Source of the DNA: Symsagittifera roscoffensis
Taxonomy: Eukaryota; Xenacoelomorpha; Acoela; Convolutidae
Length of the DNA: 64,000 nt
Reading direction: 5' to 3'
Assembly: GCF_963678635.1 (NCBI RefSeq)
Contig: NC_087068.1
Coordinates: forward strand, 49,245,724-49,309,723
Part shown: in pieces, positions 44,800-57,242 of the stretch
Numbering within the stretch: position 1 is the stretch's first letter
Layout: the number at the start of each line of letters is the position of its first letter
Position numbers and translations under genes: made by a program
The notes under the pieces: generated by a model
What the model saw: only the letters and a program-made list of their open reading frames with translations
Told to the model about the DNA's origin: nothing
Database searches by the model: none

Positions 44800-47700
44800 T
44801 TTCAGCCATTTTTTCTGTTTTCAAATTCAGTGGGTGAGTTTACGAAGAATTTTAGTCCGGCATTGTTTTCTTGCAATTCCACGATGAAGTTAATTGAGAT
44901 AGCACCCTTTTTGCGTGTTCGAATTGATTTAGATATGGCTTTCGTTGCTACTTGTGGCGACGTTTTCTTTGTGTCTGGTCGTTTTGGGGAGAACGCTGCG
45001 TATTCAGAGTTTCAGGAGGACTATTCATCATTTGGTGACATTTTCGTCACTGTTTACTCTGCCTGCTGGATGATCGGCGAACATTTCTTTACTGACGTGT
45101 TTAGTCGTCTCATTCTCTTTTGTTTCTAGTCTAGTCTTTCTTGCCTTCCCTTGGTTCGTTTGTGTTTATGTTATTATTACGCTTGATTAATTTTATCCTA
45201 CTTCGTTTTTTGGGGTCTTCCCTGTTGTTCATTTATTCCTTCTTGAAAATGAGGTGTTTTTGAGGCGTCTGGCTGCTCGACGTATACAAACCGTAAGCCT
45301 GCACCAGTTTGTCAGCTTGGGTTATATGCAACGTAGTTGCTTCGTCCTGACGCTCTGCACGGCGGTCATTTAATTTGAATCGGGTTCATAAGCAAACTTT
45401 TTATTTCTTAAAAACCGGGGTTTTTTACCCAATGCTTGTACCCATGCAGTGTATAGATACCGATATTTTTCCCTCCGTCATTTTATATTTTGGTTTGAAT
45501 TTTTCTGAATCTTCAACTTCATCTTCATGCGTACCGTGTTTTTACTTGATCGATCATTTTTACTGGATGAGTTTTCAACTTTTTCTGATAATTTCTTCTG
45601 ACCCTTCGTATTTTTTGATTAGTTTCTCTCTTTTTGGTCTGACCAATGCATGTTTTTCCATTTGTGTCTCAGGTTTCGGATTGGGTTCGGTTGTTGCATT
45701 GTTCACAGCTTCTGGAATTTTCTCTTTCGGTCTTCTTTTAAGCGCAACCCAGTCTTCCGACCAGAGATCCAGGTCGTGCATCACCTCTGCTTAGAGTGGG
45801 TAGTGGGTGCATCAAATTCCGATCTAAACCTGCGTACATTGCGTTTTTCGGGTATAGGTTAATACGTTAACTTGTCGTTACAAAATTTGATAGTGCCATC
45901 TTAAGATTTCGTTCGATGTTTGCCTCAAATGGTGTTATTTTTGTTATTTTATGTACCGTAATCCTGAGCGTTTTTTATTAATTCTGCTACGTCTGATGCT
46001 CATTTGAATGGCGTATTTTTGGTTTTGGTACCGCTGAACGACTTTAAAGTGTTTGTATATTTCTTCCTAATACTATGAAAGCTCAACGGTCGACGACCGA
46101 GGCCACGAAACTTTTTGTAACATGTTTTGCTGAACAACTGAAAATTTTCTGCTTGGGACGCTTGACTTTTGTCCAGTCCTAATTTTCGTGGCACGCAGTT
46201 CAATAGGCATCTTTGCATAAACTTATTTGCTCTGTCTGCTATGGTGTTTACTGTAATTTTTGTGATTGGACGTTTTGACCGTTGTCTATAGCTGTTAGAA
46301 TATATACCTCTATAATCAGTTCTTCCGCGTTCAGGTCAATATTTGGCTCCATTTGGAAGGAACGTGAGTTTTTTTATAAAGATATATTTTTTACCTTGCT
46401 CTGTGCAGTGTTCGCAGTTTGAACCATGGATCTGTAGACGTGAGGAAACCAAGTATGCTCACATTAGTCCAACAACGATGCAGAGTTTGCGTTGGTCAAA
46501 TGAAAGCTATCGAAGCGGACTAACATCGCGCTCGTTGATCAGAACTGACTCGTTTCTAGCATCTAGGCGATTTCTTTTATTGAACTAGTATGGTATAAAG
46601 AACAATTTAGCGCCTCCAAGTTCTTCTTCTTGACAAGTTGTACTATTTGACCAAAGGTTCTCGTCTCGTTTTGGTGCAGCTGCAACGAAATTGATGCCTA
46701 AATTGGATTTGAGTTGGTCTTGGCTAGGTTTCTGTCGCTGTTTGGTCTACGCGGCTGACAAAAAAACTTAAACGATAACTCGTTAAATCTGTCTGTGTTT
46801 CCATTTCGGCAACTTTTACCGTGGGTTCGTTATCCGATGTTCGTATTTGGTAGTCCTGAGCTTTTATGACTGTGCAGTTTGTGGATTCTGTGGTTGTACA
46901 AATTGAATCGAAGGGGAGTTAGTGTCCAAATTGATTGATCTGGGAAGGACGTCTCTTTTCGTTTGAAACGGTCTGGTCACTCTTGTTGGTTGCATTGGCG
47001 GAGGCGATCTGATCGTTGAACGATTTTTTGACGTCCATCTATCGTGCTCCGACCAGTTTTTTATTGGATTTGAGAAACATTCTTCTTTATCTTCTCTTTT
47101 CCAGTGATTTTCCAAGGTACCTTTTCACCATCCTGGTGTTGCTGTTTTGTATTCGTGCTTTCAGATCTAGCGTCCTCTGGTATTCATTTATCCTTGAATC
47201 TAAGGCATTCTTACCGTCTTCTCATTTTCGATATTCGCTCAAAATCGTTTTTAATTTCGATTTTATTCACTTTTTAGCTGTCATTTTCCTTCTTGATTCC
47301 AGATGTTGTTTGCGCCTTTTTGCTGATTACTTTGTGTGGTCTGGACATCTATTAAGCCTTTTTGCTGAATGTTTTATGTTGTCTAAACGCCACTAGACAA
47401 CTTACTTTGTGGTCTAGTGGTTTTTGAGAAAAAGTGTAACTTGAATCTGTGAAAAAGCGTAACTAGCAATGTCATCCAGGAGTTGCAACAGAGTCACAGG
47501 ATTCAATCGAGTCCCAATCTGACTGTTTGGTCTTTGCTACTTTGTGACTTATGCATTTTTAATTGACGCTTTTATCTATTTTGACGACAAACTCTTGGTC
47601 TTTTAATTTGTTGAGTAAATTTAAACTTTCCCTGTAGGTGTATTGTACTCTCCGGCTTTTTTGTTGGATAAGAGTAACATTTTCAATAATTTGGTTTCTC

Positions 47701-48960
47701 ATCACGTGATTGTTTAATTTTCCTATTCTTGAGCATAATTCCGAGAAGTTTTTCAATACCCTCTCTACTATGGCTCTATCTGACTCAAAGTGTCATGTAT
47801 TTTGATTTATTGGTATTTTATGTTTGTTGTTGTAAGAGTGCAATATTAATTTTTGTTACCATGCTCTGTATTATAAAATTTGTAATATTTTCATCCACTG
47901 ATCCTATCCAGATGATTAGACGATTTTTTGGAACAATAAATTCCTATTTGTAGCAGGCGAGGTTTCTCGCTGCGTCTTCTAGTGGGATTTTTTTCAAAGC
48001 TGCTGAGTTCTTTAGGATATTTTTTAGGAAGTTAAGTATTAGGAATATATTCTTGTAAGCAGTTACCGTTCGTTGATTTACAATCACACGCAAAGTTTCC
48101 TCTTTTAGTGCATTTTTAGCAATCTTTTAGTCATGTTTGTGGTGGTTGTGATCAACTGATCTCTCATTTTCGTACCACAGTTTGTTTTGGCTGACATTCT
48201 GTTGGCCACGGTTGTTTCTTTTAATTTACTTTTTGAAGTATCTTTTACCCATCATTTTTCCTCCTCCTCTTTGATTTTGAAAGTTATGGTTTCGCGGACA
48301 TGCGGTTGTTTGAATTCCATATGTTTGATTTAGGGTTTTTTTTTTAATTTAAGTGGAGTGTGTTGGTGTTCCAAATGGATCTGTTTTTATTGCTTTCCAA
48401 TCCTCTATCCCTTTTCCTCTTTTTTGTCCAATCGTACGCGTCCTGATGTGAGCGTGTTACGGCTATCAATTCCTCCGAGATTTTCTTCAATGTGTATGTG
48501 AGCGGTGAACATACATCTGATCAAATTTTCCGTTCTGTGTTCGCAATCTGCCTGGGATGCTAATTCGACAAAATTGACATGGAAACTTTCTAGTGATTCT
48601 TTCTCGGCAAAAAATTTGTCCTCCAGATTTTGTGGTAACTGGTAACTGATTAAAAATTTAGTCCCGATCTGATTTTTTGTTTTTGTTCTTCTCCATCTGC
48701 GTGGTAACATAGAAAAAATTTGTTTCTAATTTTAAGTCAGCCTCATCCCAGTGGATGGAGTCGCAGAATACACCTTTTTCTCTTGCTTTTTGACCTTGTT
48801 TTTCCAGACCGTTCTTTTCTCCTTCTCAATTCTAGGGTTTTCTTTTCCGCTTGTTTCGCCGTTTTTTTAAATTTCGTATTTCGGTTCTGTGAGTGGTGGT
48901 TTATCTGATCAATTGATTTGTTTGTGATCGCAGGAAATTTCTGATCTCAAATTGGTCTTG
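44800..48960 (-). pseudogene. Decayed Ty3/Gypsy gag-pol, minus strand
   Basis: Read on the minus strand, 48710-48405 encodes a gag capsid segment (ESLESFHVNFVELASQADC). Near 48100 a ruined zinc knuckle reads CTKRGNFACDCK. 47756-47559 encodes the RT entry segment (QKSRRVQYTYRESLNLLNKL), matching the usual QKPRRVPY pattern. Later frames (47115-46864, 45784-45575) are Arg/Lys/Pro-rich and resemble the post-integrase region of element A. Stops are frequent. I found no LTRs. The order is right for one old element of the same broad lineage. Confidence 0.6.
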
Positions 48961-49024
48961 AGCAAAAACGACAATTTCTGCAACCGCTGCCCGTTTTTGT
49001 TCCGACTTTTGTTCCGTTTTTTGT

Positions 49025-49215
49025 TCCGACGAAAGTAACGGAATATTTGTGCTCGGGGTGGGTTTTTTTCTTCAGACAAATTTCGACTTTTTAACTAGCC
49101 ATATTAGACGGAATTTTTAAAATCATTTAAAAGGTATTGTTGTCCTGAGCCTAAAATCGAAAAGATATTTTACCTGTGATCAGTTTTCGTAAAGTTATGG
49201 GGGTTTAAATTTTGC
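49025..49215 (+). repeat. Dispersed repeat R1, copy 3
   Basis: Starts CGAAAGTAACGGAATATTTG and ends near GGGGGTTTAAATTTTGCCA; strongly similar to 13975-14155. The preceding bases contain three copies of TTGTTCCG. Confidence 0.85.
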
Positions 49216-51036
49216 CACTCTGGAGATTTAATCCGACTTAGAAATCGTTCCAAATTGGTTCAAGGAAGCTTATTTGCCATAGCTGATTAGTTAATATGAG
49301 CGAAGTCTATTCCTGTGTACTTTATATGGTGTGTGGGAGGATGACTTCATAAAAAATTTCAAATTTTAGAAATTTTTTTTTCATTTTATTTTATTACATT
49401 TAATTTTTTTATGTTACTACTGCTCCATAAACCTTAAAAGGCAGTCGGAACTTTCATGGCTTCGCCCTGATACGAGCAGTCTTGTTTCCCTTTAGTGTGG
49501 TTCTGCTCATAAGATGGCAAAAGTTTGTGATGCTCAGAGGGTTGCTCAGAGGCTGTTATTCAATGTTCTGCATCGTGAGGCCCATTAATGCTGATTTTCA
49601 GTAGGACTGACAGAGGTCCTTTGATAAAAAAAATAATGATACGGCAACTTATGATGAGTTTAAGGTTTATCAATCTGGCCGGCTGACAAAGATACATCTA
49701 ATTCTAAAAATATAATTTTCAAAATCAGTACCGCGTTTCTTCCGTTATAAAGTGGAAGTTAGAAAAAGAACAAATTTAAACGCGCGAAAGTTTCGAGCTA
49801 TTTTGATAAAGTTAAGTTATCAAGAGTTGATCTAAAATGGCCTCTATATATTCTGTAACTACTTCTAGCCTAAATCTGAAAGCAAAAAATTGTTTCAAGA
49901 AACTGAAATCTGGTCTTGTCTGAATGTAAGTGTGCTCACCATATTGCTGGTGACACATTTTGTAGTCATCCCGAAAAAATTGGCGGTTAAACTTCATAAA
50001 TGGTTTACCTGGTTCAGATTTCTCCGGTCACAGCGATGAATGTATCATTTCAATTAACTATCCTAACTCCAATTTTGTTATCCTTCAAAATGTTGCAACC
50101 AAAATAAAATTCCATCGAAGTAACATTTTTACTCGAGTGTGGACAATAAAACGATAAAGAATGCCTGATTACAAAAATTCTCTGACCAAGAGCGGCTTTA
50201 GTAATTTCATAAATTCACTGCCGGCTAAAATTTAGCCAGATCGGCTCCCTTCAACTATGCAATGCAACTTCTTTTTATCTAAGTTGGAAAAACTTTTCAA
50301 AAATTTCTAAATATCTTTAACTTATGTAAAATTTATCTTTTGTGGAGAGCCAATTATTGTGAGCTTTTTCGAACTCCCCTTCCCCCATATTTAAACTTCA
50401 GTTTTGAAAAAATCATTCAAAGAGATTTTTTGCAATGAAAAAAACGTCGACATAACGCAATGAAAAAATTAACCAACGTCAACAAAAACTTTCTTGATCC
50501 TTCATATCGTAACGGCAAGCATTCGGCTGTAGAAAAAAGGTTTCGCAACATCATAGAAATTTTGAAAAATAGGAAGGAAACGGAAAAGAGTCTTATCAAG
50601 ATCTGGTTTAAAAAAATTAACTAAAGGCAAATCAGTAAACAACATTTTTTAACAAAATCTCTTTGAAACTAATTTAGTCTGTGCTCTTTTTTCAGTAGCA
50701 TTCAGATTGAAGTGTAAAAGCCGTTATTTTTAATAGTTTAAACCGTTATTTTTTCTATTGCAAACTAACTCTTGACAAAAAAGGAATCTATAATGAAAAT
50801 TTTCAAGAGTTTTTAATTGTGTACCAGCAAGAAATGCAAACCGTAACAAATTTTTTAATTTCTGAGGGGAAACCGAAAAACCTTTCAGATCTTCCAAGCA
50901 TCATTAGCAAGTAATTGGCAAACAATTTAAAATTTATATAGGTCATTCTTAATTTTACGCTAAGCATTATGAACTGTTGCATCAACAGCAAAAAGAACAA
51001 CATTTGACTTTTTGCATAATTCAGGCGTACCACTAA
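49216..51036. other. Non-coding, nothing recognised
   Basis: AT-rich; no gene, RNA or clear repeat that I can support. Confidence 0.4.
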
Positions 51037-51038
51037 TA

Positions 51039-51767
51039 CAGTGCTGATTTAAATTAACCGGACAAAACTCGTTAAACTTGAAATTTAAAACGCGTTTTTC
51101 TCAAATTGAGTTGAGTTTAGGTGAAAATTTACGAAGACAAAACTTGCTTAAAATTTTAGCAGAAATAATATGGTGTATTTTGTTTTGCGAAGTTCGAGCA
51201 CAAAATTTTACCACAAAAATGGGTAATTTTGGCTTTTCTTAGTTCATCAAAAATTACGCCAAAAATACCCAGTCGATCACAGACATAATCATGTTAAAGT
51301 GAGCCCCTTACGTAGCCCAACAAACTTTAAGAAGAGTATAATCTCCAAAATATTGTATAAGTTAATTTATTTTTGTTTTATGGACAAAAAAGGTCAATTT
51401 TACTATATAAAATAAACTTTTTATTTAAAAACAATTTTTAAACAATATGCAATTTTTTTGGAGATTATACCCTTCTTAAAGTTTGTTGGGCTACGTAAGA
51501 GGTTCACTTTGATATAATTATGTCTGTGATCGACTGGGTATTTTTGGCGTAATTTTTTATTAATAAAGAAAAGCCAAAATCACCCATTTTTGTGGTAAAA
51601 TTTTGGGCCCGAATTTCGCAAAAAAAAATACACCATATTATTTCTGCCAAAATTTTAAGCAAGTTTTGTCTTCATAAGTTTTCACCTAAACTCAATTCAA
51701 TTTGAGAAAAACGCGTTTTAAATTTCAAGTTTAGCTCGTTTTGTCCGGTTAATTTAAATCAGCACTG
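51039..51767. mobile_element. Tc1/mariner-like foldback element, copy 1
   Basis: 729 bp flanked by TA (51037-51038 and 51768-51769). It starts CAGTGCTGATTTAAATTAAC and ends with the exact reverse complement. The two arms, about 315 bp each, are highly similar inverted copies around a loop of about 100 bp (51350-51455). The TA duplication and CAGTGCTG terminus match Tc1/mariner ends. No transposase. Relatives lie at 58740 and 59465. Confidence 0.9.
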
Positions 51768-51887
51768 TATAAAGCTAAAAACAAGAGAATCAATAATATT
51801 GCGGCTCAGCCAATCATATTGGCTTACCGGTTGAAAATTCAATCCATGATCAATACTACTTTAGTAATTGCTTTACTTTTTTTTCGG

Positions 51888-52890
51888 GAACCTTGTTACA
51901 TTTTCCTCGAATACTGTAGCAATGTAGTTATAATAATCTTGTGATTAATTGTATCAAAAACTTTTAGACCAAAAAAAATTGAAACGTTACTTGAGTTAGG
52001 CGTACTGGGCCACTTTTATCTTCAAAAAAATCATGAAGAAAAAGCGAACATTAAAAATGAACGTTTTTCCGCACAAAAATTTTCAGTTTGTTTTTGAATG
52101 CTTTTATAGCTACAATTTGTTTTCTCTCTGGTAAAAACCAACACTTTTTCAGCCGAAATACAAAATGCTGATCAAGATAATTCACACGCATTCGACCATG
52201 AAAAAACGTTCACACAGTGGCGAAGTTGCACTTTGCATACGCAAGCAAAAATAGGATCAATAACGCTACTGGGAAAAACTGAATGAGCAAACTTTGAGTC
52301 TACGAAATTTCTTAAAAAACGCACGCCAATTATGAGTCTTTGTAATTGCTAAGTGACGCAAGCCAATTATGACGCATTAGCAGTACCAGTCAATTTGTAA
52401 AAAAAAATTTACCAACTAACATGCCTCAATTTATAGAGCGGATGCATTTTAACTAGTATACGAAAAAGTTCATTCAAAACATCGGACACTGCCCAGGTTC
52501 GAACTCTCTTTTTTTGCTGCGGGTCTCCTTCCCGACTTCTACCCTACATATCCATGATACCTTGAAATTAAAGTACTATTCGTAATATAATAGTCTGTGT
52601 TAATATCCTTAGCATTGTCTGTTCTTAATAGTGGGTTATTGATCAAAATGAGCACTTTCAAAATGAACACATTTTGTCGCAACAATATTTGCATTGCAAC
52701 AATATCTGCAACTTAGGTTGGAAGAAAAGATAATTCATACTATAACACAAGCTTTTTGCATTTACTGAAGTTATTTGCTGGAATTCCGGTACACTTTGCT
52801 CGAATACTGTAGCAACGTAATTTCTTATAAGAATCTTCTAATTAATTGTATCTAAATCTTTTTAGATCAATGAAAGCGTAGAAAGTTAGT
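51888..52890 (+). repeat. Direct repeat pair of about 100 bp
   Basis: 51888-51985 and 52789-52885 share CTCGAATACTGTAGCAA, TTAATTGTAT and CTTTTTAGA-type blocks in the same order. The copies are diverged. The DNA between them shows no gene; a B-box-like GTTCGAACC on the minus strand lies near 52497. Confidence 0.6.
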
Positions 52891-55800
52891 GAGTTCGGAG
52901 TAAGCGGCGTAAAAAATGAATAAGAAACAAAAATGAAGAAAAAAGCCTTTCTGAATTCTGTTCTTGGCAAAGCGCAATTTCGAGCTTTCGAAACTAGTTT
53001 TTCTTTTAATAAATTCAAAAAAAAATTTCAGCCCAAAAACCATTTTTTGTCAAAAAAAATGTTACAAACCAGTTTTCCAACCGGTTTTCCTCTATATTGT
53101 GACCCTTTTTGACTTTTTAAATTTCGTTCAAATCACGACTGAAAGGGCTGCAATTTGATATGTTTTTCGACCCTTTCCGATAAGCATTTGTTGTACCTGA
53201 TTTTGCGTGGAAACGAAGTGAAGAAAAAAATTAGAGAACACACGAATGCAAAGTTCCTTGCCTTTTTCAATGAACAATAATCAATTTAAGGTTTACTGAT
53301 CTGGTCGCCCATTTTCGGTTTACTGATACATCAGTTTAACAACCCAACACTGTGATTGGCATTTTACCGGCAAATTTTCTGAAAAAATGGCAAAAGGAAA
53401 AAGTTTTTCAAATCAGACCACCGTTTTTTTAAAACCGCTTGAAAAATATGGCAAAATTTCAAAAAAAACTGAAGAAAAATTCATTCATTTCATTTAATTA
53501 AAAACTACCTTGAGCCAGACCACTCAGAGCTTTGCCCTAAAAAAGCTGTCTTGTTTCGGCGTTTTCCTTCGGGGCGTGTCAAATTATATTTTGAGATTTC
53601 ATCAAGTTATAAAGAGTGCAGTCAAGACTTCTGCTCAAACTGTTTTAAATGATTGCTTTCACCCTAAAAAGGGTCGCAATGAAGATAATTGATTCTGCAC
53701 GTTACTAAAAGGCCATCGATTTACTGGTGAAAACCTATCTCCGCAATAATGACGCAGCAGCAAAAAAGTCGCTTTGATATAGCTTTTACAACTTTTGAAT
53801 CTCAAAAAAAAAACTAAATTCTACTAAATTGGACAATTTTTCCATATTTCACAACAGATTTTGTTTGAAAAATGAGTTGCCTCTGGGAACGCAAAAAATT
53901 CCTGAAATCACTGTTTCAACTTTGAATTTTTTGAAAACCAATCACAGAAACCAAAACTGATATCTTTTAACATCAGAAACCGTATGCGATCCTGAGCCCC
54001 TGGTACAAAAACCAATCGCATAAATGTAGAACGATATAGTCCAATAATTTTTTTGTTGAAAAAACCTGATTAATTCTGCTACTCGAGAAATGCAAATTAA
54101 AAGAAAAAAGGCTAATTAAAAGTTATGCTATACAATATGCTTAAGTTATCCTATACACGCTTGCTATACAATACAAAAACTGCACGAAAACTTAGCTTTC
54201 AGTTTGCTGATCTGGCCCGCCGCCATTTTCAATTTAGTGACGTTTCGGACATTCCAGTCACAAGTTATGCACTTAAAATGAAAGACTAAACGGCCATGAT
54301 TTCCCGCAGCAAACTTCCTGTTTGGATTAAACAGCGAAATTCCGACTTGGGCTAAAACTCATGCAATACAAAAACAGAATAAAATTAATTGCGCATAAAA
54401 TGTAAAACAAAAATCCTGTGGCAAATGGAAAAAATGCCGAAAAAAAAACTGGATCTACACACTTTTCAATCTACGACCATTGAATGTTAGATAAACAGCG
54501 CAACAACGGTTTAAGATGCGTTGGCAGAGCGGACAAAAGCTGAGCAGACACCCAAAAAATTAAAACTCGAAAAAAATGCCTTCCCTCAAAACACACAAAC
54601 GCATATAAAAATTGTAAGCTCAAACTACGCAAAAAGAAAAAAAATCGAGATAAAATGAGCAAAAAAAAATTGAAGCCGAATAGGTATAAAAAAGAATTCA
54701 AACTGCAGATATGCGCAAAATATGTCTGTTGGTTGACAAAAGTAAGAAAAAGTGCAGATTTGAAAATCAACTACCAGTTGAGATCCTGTGAACAAAATTA
54801 TTTGCAAAAAACTTCAGTGCCCGGTTACAAAACCTTTGCCTATCTGTTATATAGGGGTTATAGAGGATTATAAGATGTCTTTTCAAAATCAGATCAGTTA
54901 AAGACAAAAGTCGTTAGATCTTGTGGAATCGTCTCAAAATTGAGACATTTGGTTCCGAAATGTGTTGTTAAGGCATTATTAACCATTACATTGAACCAAT
55001 TATTCAAAAAGAGCTACTTGTTTAGGGCGGGACAATTTTTCCATGCCTCAGCAATTCCTCTGAAACATACAGCCTTGAAGTTTTTTGTTTTTTCGAGAAC
55101 CGGTTTTTGAGACTGCTGTAACCAAAGGGTGATTATCCTTTACAGGCGCTGCTTGCATCAAAACTCGCGATCAAAGCAAAATGTTCACAATTAGCTCGAC
55201 TTCTCTGCGCTTTATTTTTGATGCTTATAAATTTCGATTTAAAAATTATTGTTCGAAAATTATATTGTCCACATTTTGTAGAAACTCAAATCTTTAATTT
55301 TGTGGCATCTATTCCTTGAAAACCAGTAATGTAAAAAGGAGATATCGTACCTTGGACTTTGTTAGAGATATGTAGAACACAATTTCTCTCATCACATGCC
55401 GGCTATCTAAGTCCAGACTTTCGCGACTTATTTTTCAGGCTTTCGCAACTAATTTTCATAATATATTGCTGAATATACATAGGGCTAAGAGTTATCGGCT
55501 GCGGAAGGGCATTCAGCGCGACTTTGAATGTCTGGAATTTAGCCAAGGACCTCGAACTAGGGTGTTCTCAAACTTATGAGTATAAATTGCGTTTTTCTGA
55601 AGTGATATTTAGCAGGCGATGGGCGTTAAAGAACGGACGAGAAAGGATGAAATCTATTGCACACCGTTTATCAGTGGTCGCTTCTTAAAAGGGTCAACTT
55701 TAACTATGTCACAAGAAAAAATTAAGATTCTGGACAGTCAAATCGCAAAAGCATTCGTACAGCAGTACTTGCGCTCAAAATTTACAAAGCCGCTAGCAGT

Positions 55801-56685
55801 CTTATAAAAACAACTTATGACAAAAAAGCAGTCCATGCTGTTGAATATAATGTTTATGCCAATTTCATGGCAATATCTTTTTCGATTCGCAATTCTGGAC
55901 AAAATCTAATTAGAGTCGAGATTAAAAAAATAGTGTTACATTGAGTCAGGAACCAATCAATCAAAACAAAGCCGAGACCTATCGAGACAAGATCTTTTCA
56001 TTTACCTGCATTTTCATCAAGACTTGCAAATTGACATAGACACCGTGACAGATATCAAAGAAAATAAGAAACTCCTAGCCGAAATAATCACTGATGTTCT
56101 AAAGTCTATATAAATTACTTTTTGTTCGAAACCAAAACCATAACAAATTGTTATCCCATTAACTGAAATCATATCACAATGTATGATATAAAATTTTTTG
56201 TATTGTACTGTGGTTTGAAAAAAATCAGTTTTTTAGGTTCATTAGAAGAATTTAAAAATATGTTAACAATTTACAAGCCAAAACAGGCTATCAAAAACCA
56301 TCAAGGTGCCACCAGTTTGGCGCCAATATTTGCGACTTAGGCTGGAAAAAAACTGGTACTATTTCTCTACTCTCGCTAAAGCCCGCTTGTTTTACAAAGG
56401 AAATGAACTGAACTTGAAAAGAAATTAAAAGTCAACCCGCGAAAAATCTGTTCACTACTTTCATTGACTTTTAAACATGGCTAGGTGAGATACTACGGCA
56501 AGTAACTAAGGGAGGGGGGGTTGGTTTGAAAATTTACAGTACATCGAAAGTAATCGAAAAATGTTTGCCCGCCTAAATTATTTTGTCATAATTTTAAGAC
56601 ACTCTTTTATCAATATCAAGTTATAACTGCGGCGTATCCCTTCAAGGCTAAAAAAATTTCCTAGTTTATCCTCAATTCAATTTTT
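52891..56685. other. Non-coding, nothing certain
   Basis: No gene supported. A minus-strand B-box-like TAGTTCGAGGTCC lies near 55550. Otherwise AT-rich sequence without recognisable structure. Confidence 0.4.
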
Positions 56686-56689
56686 GGCT

Positions 56690-56892
56690 CTTTTTCTTCC
56701 CCCCTCCCCCCCCCCCCCACCTGCAAAATTTTTGTGTAATTTTTCTGTTCACATTTTCGGATTGTTACAAAATTTGGCATACTGACTGATTAGGCCATGA
56801 CAAACATATTTGATCTTCATAATCAACCTTGTAAAACCACGCGGTATACCTTAAAATCGATGCTTATGTGAGGTGGGGGGGGGGGAAGAGCC
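56690..56892. repeat. Inverted repeat with C and G homopolymers
   Basis: A C-rich arm at 56697-56725 (run of about 13 C, then ACCTG) faces a G-rich arm at 56866-56890 (GAGGT, then about 12 G, GAAGAG). The ends pair as a foldback over a 140-bp spacer. Such runs are prone to length error, so exact counts may be unreliable. Confidence 0.6.
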
Positions 56893-56948
56893 CAACTTTT
56901 TGTTGGGTTAAAAAAAGACCAAAAAAATGAACCAGTAGACGTCTCATC

Positions 56949-57234
56949 CAGGGGCGGATCTAGGATTTTCTCGAGGGCGGGGGGTGGCGAACTTTCGAAA
57001 ATTTATCGACCTTTTTTTTAAGTCGACCGAATTGATTTTTCGAGCTCTCCATAAGCACAGTTTAGTCCCTGTATTGGCCAAATTTTCTGCGCAGCAGGCA
57101 AAATTTTCAAAAAAAACAGGCCAAAAATAACCTGTAATGGATATCTCAAAATAGTACAAAGGGTACCCTTTGGGTCGGCAGGGGGTCGAGTCCCTGAGGG
57201 GGCAGGTGTCGCCCCCCCCCTAAATTCACCCCTG
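56949..57234. mobile_element. hAT-type MITE with 8-bp target duplication
   Basis: 286 bp beginning CAGGGGCGGATCTAGG and ending in CACCCCTG, flanked by GTCTCATC (56941-56948) and ATCTCATC (57235-57242), an 8-bp duplication with one mismatch. CAGGGGCGGATC is a common hAT terminus. A single related end (GATCCGCCCCTG) lies near 59838. No transposase. Confidence 0.85.
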
Positions 57235-57242
57235 ATCTCATC

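Noticed and set aside
45375-45794. 139-codon plus-strand open frame with hydrophobic segments
   Set aside because: Lies opposite a decayed minus-strand retroelement; composition is Phe/Ser-rich and no membrane-protein family pattern is present.
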